Origin: Spirochaetaceae bacterium
Lineage (GTDB): Bacteria; Spirochaetota; Spirochaetia; Treponematales; Rectinemataceae
Length of the DNA: 64,000 nucleotides
NCBI GenBank assembly: GCA_025356015.1
Contig: JANXYO010000145.1
Coordinates: forward strand, 1-64,000
Direction of reading: 5' to 3'
The notes below the pieces were generated by a model. It was given only the letters and a program-made list of their open reading frames with translations. It had not been told where the DNA came from and ran no database searches. The number at the start of each line of letters is the position of its first letter. Within the stretch, counting starts at the first letter, position 1. Positions 61,515 to 64,000 of the stretch are shown piece after piece. A program made the position numbers and the translations under genes.

Positions 61515-61958
61515 GCCGCCTGGATCTTCGCCACCCTCGTTCCGCCCCGGCTGTACATCGCTACCGGTGTACTGGCCGCTATCGTGTCGGGAGTGGTGAT
61601 CGGCCGCCTGAGGATGGAGCGCTTTGTCGAGGGCTACGTCTACAGGCTCAAGGCCGCGAGCGTGTAGATGGCCGAGCCTGGATTCAAGGAGAGATTCGCC
61701 GAGGTCCTTCGCTATGTGGGAGAGATAATCGGCAGGGTCTGGGCCTGCGTCCTCGTGGGCATCGGGATAGGGGCGGCCATGCACGGCTGGGCTCCCTCGG
61801 GCCTCCTCCTGCGGTACGCGGGGCCGGGCAATCCCTTCGCCGTCGTCATCGCCGTCATCATCGGCGTGCCCCCTGTACTCGAACGCGGGGGGGGGGTCAT
61901 CCCCGTCGTCAAGGAGCTCAGCCGGCTCGGGATGCAGCTGGGCACGGCCCTCTCATTC
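61515..61958 (+). pseudogene. Remnant of a YraQ/ArsP-type permease
   Basis: Directly after the polyferredoxin stop, the same frame reads WIFATLVPPRLYIATGVLAA and VVIGRLRMERFVEGYVYRLK, meets TAG at 61665, then continues MAEPGFKERFAEVLRYVGEI, HGWAPSGLLLRYAGPGNPFA and MQLGTALSF. These are PF03773-type permease segments. No start exists for the first part and the end is cut at the tauE gene. In between, GVPPVLERGGGVIPVV replaces the expected GVPLYSNAGG pattern; removing one C near 61871 restores PLYSNA, and a 10-G run follows (61887-61896). The gene therefore has a lost N-terminus, a stop, paired slips and a lost C-terminus. Confidence 0.65.
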
Positions 61959-61966
61959 CCTTGGCG

Positions 61967-62344
61967 CTACTTGAAGAACAGCTTCACCGCCACGGCGACG
62001 AGGAAGACCGAGAAGATCCTCCGCAACAGGACCTCGTCCATGGAGATCCCGAGCTTGCCGCCCAGGAAGCCGCCCAGGAAGAAGAAGGCGGCTATGACGA
62101 TCCCGGCCTGGATGTTCACGTCCCCGGCCTTGTAGTAGCTGATCGCCGCGAGCAGGCCTATCGGCGGTATCATGAGGAGGAGGGTCGTGCCCTGGGCCAT
62201 CTTCTGGGAGAAGCCGAAGACGAACACGAGGGCGGGGATGATCACCACCGCCCCTCCTATGCCAAGGAGCCCGCTCATGGTCCCCGCGAGCAGGCCGAGC
62301 AGGCCAAGGCCCGTCCATTGAAGCAATCCGAATTCCAGAAACAT
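61967..62344 (-). CDS. Half-size TauE/SafE-family membrane protein
   Basis: The 125-residue product has four predicted helices and one TauE repeat: GTMSGLLGIGGAVVIIPALV and GKLGISMDEVLLRRIFSVFL. Full TauE/SafE proteins have two such repeats (about 250 residues); single-repeat forms of this size exist and would have to pair. It may export sulfite or another organic anion. ATG 62344 has GGAGG; the longer frame to 62386 spans the promoter. Confidence 0.88.
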   Translation of the reverse strand: MFLEFGLLQWTGLGLLGLLAGTMSGLLGIGGAVVIIPALVFVFGFSQKMAQGTTLLLMIPPIGLLAAISYYKAGDVNIQAGIVIAAFFFLGGFLGGKLGISMDEVLLRRIFSVFLVAVAVKLFFK

Positions 62345-62370
62345 GCTCTCATCCTCCCGTACAGGCCGCG

Positions 62371-62379
62371 ATTCTAGCA
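62371..62379 (-). promoter_or_regulatory. Extended -10 (TGCTAGAAT) of the tauE gene
   Basis: On the minus strand an extended -10 lies 26 bases before the tauE ATG, with TTCTTT at a 17-base spacing as a weak -35. This leaves room for the GGAGG site, unlike the leaderless cases. Confidence 0.45.
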
Positions 62380-62392
62380 GAAACATCCATGC

Positions 62393-62426
62393 AAAAGAAC
62401 GGCCAGCACCTCGTGGCGCTGGCCGT
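62393..62426 (-). terminator. Rho-independent terminator upstream of tauE
   Basis: On the minus strand ACGGCCAGC (62418-62426) and GCTGGCCGT (62399-62407) form a 9-bp stem, followed by TCTTTT. It closes a short transcript from the promoter at 62547-62575 or stops readthrough from the kinase gene. Confidence 0.6.
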
Positions 62427-62452
62427 GTTCCGTGTTCTCCACGGCGTGGCTT

Positions 62453-62491
62453 TTAGAGGGCCTTTACCCCCTCGGTAATCATCGCCTGCAT
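62453..62491 (-). CDS. Possible 12-residue peptide gene
   Basis: AAGGAGGGTGC, an excellent ribosome site, precedes an ATG at 62491 that encodes MQAMITEGVKAL and a stop at 62453. A promoter, a dyad and a terminator enclose it in a transcript of about 150 bases. It could be a leader peptide, a signalling peptide or a by-product of a small RNA. Coding cannot be shown for so short a frame. Confidence 0.35.
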   Translation of the reverse strand: MQAMITEGVKAL

Positions 62492-62521
62492 GCACCCTCC
62501 TTTCCGTCCCGTTCAGGAGAC

Positions 62522-62537
62522 AGCGAATGGATTCGCT
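62522..62537. promoter_or_regulatory. Dyad AGCGAAT-N2-ATTCGCT
   Basis: A perfect 7-bp inverted repeat lies at the predicted start of the short transcript (minus strand). It may be an operator or a 5' hairpin. Confidence 0.45.
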
Positions 62538-62546
62538 AGCAACTAA

Positions 62547-62575
62547 AGTATCGTACTAATCATTACAGAAGTAAA
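62547..62575 (-). promoter_or_regulatory. Promoter of the short transcript
   Basis: On the minus strand TTTACT (62570-62575) and GATACT (62547-62552) are 17 bases apart, in an AT-rich stretch unlike its surroundings. Confidence 0.5.
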
Positions 62576-62639
62576 GGGCTAATGCCGCGCCCCGCGCCAT
62601 GCGGCCCAGGCCCCGCGGCCCAGCAGGGCGAAGGCCGCC

Positions 62640-64000
62640 CTAGTCTTTGGTTTCCAGCCTTGAGCCGTAGGCGCCGTCCTTGAAGCTGATGGTGCAGGTG
62701 AAACCGCCCTCGGCGGCGAAGCTCATCTGGCCCCCCAGTTGCCCCTCGGCGAGTGCGAAGATCGTCTGCAGGCCCAGGCGGCTGTCGCGCCTCGGGTCGA
62801 AGCCTCTCGGGGGGCCAATCCCGTCGTCACTCACGCTGAGCCTTATGCTCCCGTCGGCGGCGCGCTCGAGCTCGATCCCGAGCCTGCCCTTTCTGCCCGA
62901 AGGGAAGGCGTGCTTGAAGGCATTGGAGATCAGCTCGTTCAGGATGAGGCCGCAGGGTATGGCCGCGTCGATGGTCACAAGGGCATCCTCCATCCTTGAC
63001 TCGACGAGGACCTGGCCCAGGGTAATCCTGAAGCTGGCCATCAGCTGGCCCACGAGGTCGGTAGCATATTCCCTGAGGTTGATATGCGAGAGGTCCCGGG
63101 CCGCGTAGAGCCTGTCGTGGACGAGGGCCATCGCGCTGATCCGGTTCTCGGTCTGCTCGAAGGCCTCCCGGAGCCGGGGGTCGTCGGTCTGGGCCGACTG
63201 GAGGCTCAGGAGGGAATTGATGACATTCATGTTGTTCTTGGTTCGGTGGTAGAGCTCCCGAAGGAGGGTCTCCTTCTCGTCGAGGGAGCGGCGCAGCTGG
63301 TCCTCGGCGCGCCTGCGGTCGCTGATGTCGACGATGAAGGAGATGTCCACCGGACCGTCCTGCTGGAAGCCGCGGCTCATCGCGATGTGGATGGGAAACT
63401 CGGTGCCGTCGCGCCTCATGGCAAGCGTCTCATGCTCTGGGGGCATGGGAAAGCCGAGTCTCCGGCGCGAGGCCTTCTCCATGCTCTCGGCCCGCCTGGC
63501 GGGGGCCACGAAATCCGAGAGCGGGCGGCCAAGCAGGTCTTCCTCCCTGGCAAGGCCGAAGGATTCAAGGAACTTCGGGTTTCCATAAAGGAATCTGCCG
63601 TCGCGGGAGAGGCATATCGCCACGGCAGCCTGCTCGGTGAGGGACCTGAAGCGTGACTCGCTTTCCACAAGGGCCCTCTGGCTCTCCTTGAGCGCGCGCC
63701 TCGACATGGCTGCTTCGATGATCTCGATCGATCTCTTGTTCGAGATCAGCACGACGAGGGCGAGCCAGGCGTATTCCGTCGTGTAGAGGAAGCGGTAGAG
63801 CCCGATGTCGACAGCGAAGTCGTTCATATTCGCCAGGAACATGATCCCCAGCACCCAGTAAAGACGCCTCGCCTGCTGGCGATGCCCAGCGCTGAATCTG
63901 GAGACAACCCAGAACAGGTAGCAGAACATCGCCGTTCCGCCGAGGTAGAGGGCGTTGACGATCGGACCGGATTCGACCTCCATGTACACGAAGTCCAGGC
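62640..64000 (-). CDS. Membrane histidine kinase with PAS domain (5' end outside window)
   Basis: The frame is open to the right edge of the window, giving at least 453 residues. The N-terminal part has membrane helices (NALYLGGTAMFCYLFWVVSR, YAWLALVVLISN) like the last helices of a 7TM kinase sensor. A PAS domain follows (about 115-235), then HisKA_2 (LLRELYHRTKNNMNVINSL) and HATPase (LNELISNAFKHAFPSG, VSDDGIGPPRG). An internal GTG at 63989 could be a start, but the reading frame continues upstream, so the gene is treated as partial. No regulator gene is seen beside it. Confidence 0.88.
   Translation of the reverse strand, partial: LDFVYMEVESGPIVNALYLGGTAMFCYLFWVVSRFSAGHRQQARRLYWVLGIMFLANMNDFAVDIGLYRFLYTTEYAWLALVVLISNKRSIEIIEAAMSRRALKESQRALVESESRFRSLTEQAAVAICLSRDGRFLYGNPKFLESFGLAREEDLLGRPLSDFVAPARRAESMEKASRRRLGFPMPPEHETLAMRRDGTEFPIHIAMSRGFQQDGPVDISFIVDISDRRRAEDQLRRSLDEKETLLRELYHRTKNNMNVINSLLSLQSAQTDDPRLREAFEQTENRISAMALVHDRLYAARDLSHINLREYATDLVGQLMASFRITLGQVLVESRMEDALVTIDAAIPCGLILNELISNAFKHAFPSGRKGRLGIELERAADGSIRLSVSDDGIGPPRGFDPRRDSRLGLQTIFALAEGQLGGQMSFAAEGGFTCTISFKDGAYGSRLETKD

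Noticed and set aside
1-64000. tRNA, rRNA, CRISPR array or complete insertion sequence
   Set aside because: No cloverleaf with CCA, rRNA core, regular spaced repeats, or transposase with inverted ends was seen on either strand.

Overview
The window is GC-rich chromosomal DNA from a free-living, probably anaerobic bacterium. Dense two-component and chemotaxis genes, several HWE/HisKA_2-type histidine kinases, a glycyl radical enzyme, a polyferredoxin and many sugar genes fit a high-GC spirochaete, but no marker gene settles the phylum. Genes are tightly packed, often with ATGA or TGATG overlaps. No rRNA, tRNA, CRISPR array or complete mobile element was seen.

Layout. (1) 1-7870: a minus-strand operon (UROD-family protein, sugar ABC permease, binding protein and ATPase, rhamnose mutarotase, start of a homocysteine methyltransferase) faces a plus-strand gene in which a LacI-type repressor is fused to a second UROD-like domain that lacks the zinc-ligand Cys. 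The gap holds two promoters and three dyads. (2) 7922-14356: a secreted VWA protein pair, then an FAD reductase, ferredoxin and Na+/solute symporter with a frameshifted regulator. (3) 14482-18097: a chemoreceptor, a decayed Rep_3-type plasmid initiator, and yhhQ-queF behind a preQ1-I riboswitch. (4) 18239-21971: a sialic-acid-type divergon (GntR, AGE epimerase, NAL lyase, SGNH esterase). (5) 22031-30422: a signalling island with three kinases, two response regulators and CheR. (6) 30484-34205: UlaE-like epimerase, exported nitroreductase-like protein, DUF2318 protein and an orphan kinase. (7) 34261-39039: copper handling (CopA, an HMA/TauE-SafE/cupredoxin fusion, a frameshifted exported protein). 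(8) 39203-42428: sulfur assimilation (cysK, metY) plus an XRE/Cys-rich protein, linked by the same 15-bp palindrome at two places. (9) 42511-46934: glycyl radical enzyme, its activase and an FMN split-barrel protein. (10) 47050-57483: chemoreceptor, SRPBCC protein, LyxK-like kinase with an epimerase-like partner, two more kinases, a DUF2461 protein and threonine aldolase. (11) 57620-64000: DHFR-like and iron-sulfur flavoproteins, a SHOCT protein, a polyferredoxin, a broken permease, a half-size TauE, a possible tiny transcript and a truncated kinase.

How it fits together. The first operon looks able to import a 6-deoxy-sugar-like substrate and move methyl groups, under a repressor that carries a UROD-like domain. 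LyxK and UlaE, though far apart, are consecutive steps for L-xylulose or ascorbate-type sugars. The palindrome shared by cysK and metY implies one regulator, for which the XRE/Cys-rich protein is the local candidate. Four genes are broken (wHTH regulator, Rep_3 protein, small exported protein, permease). Two of them carry 10-G runs, so some breaks may be assembly error rather than decay.
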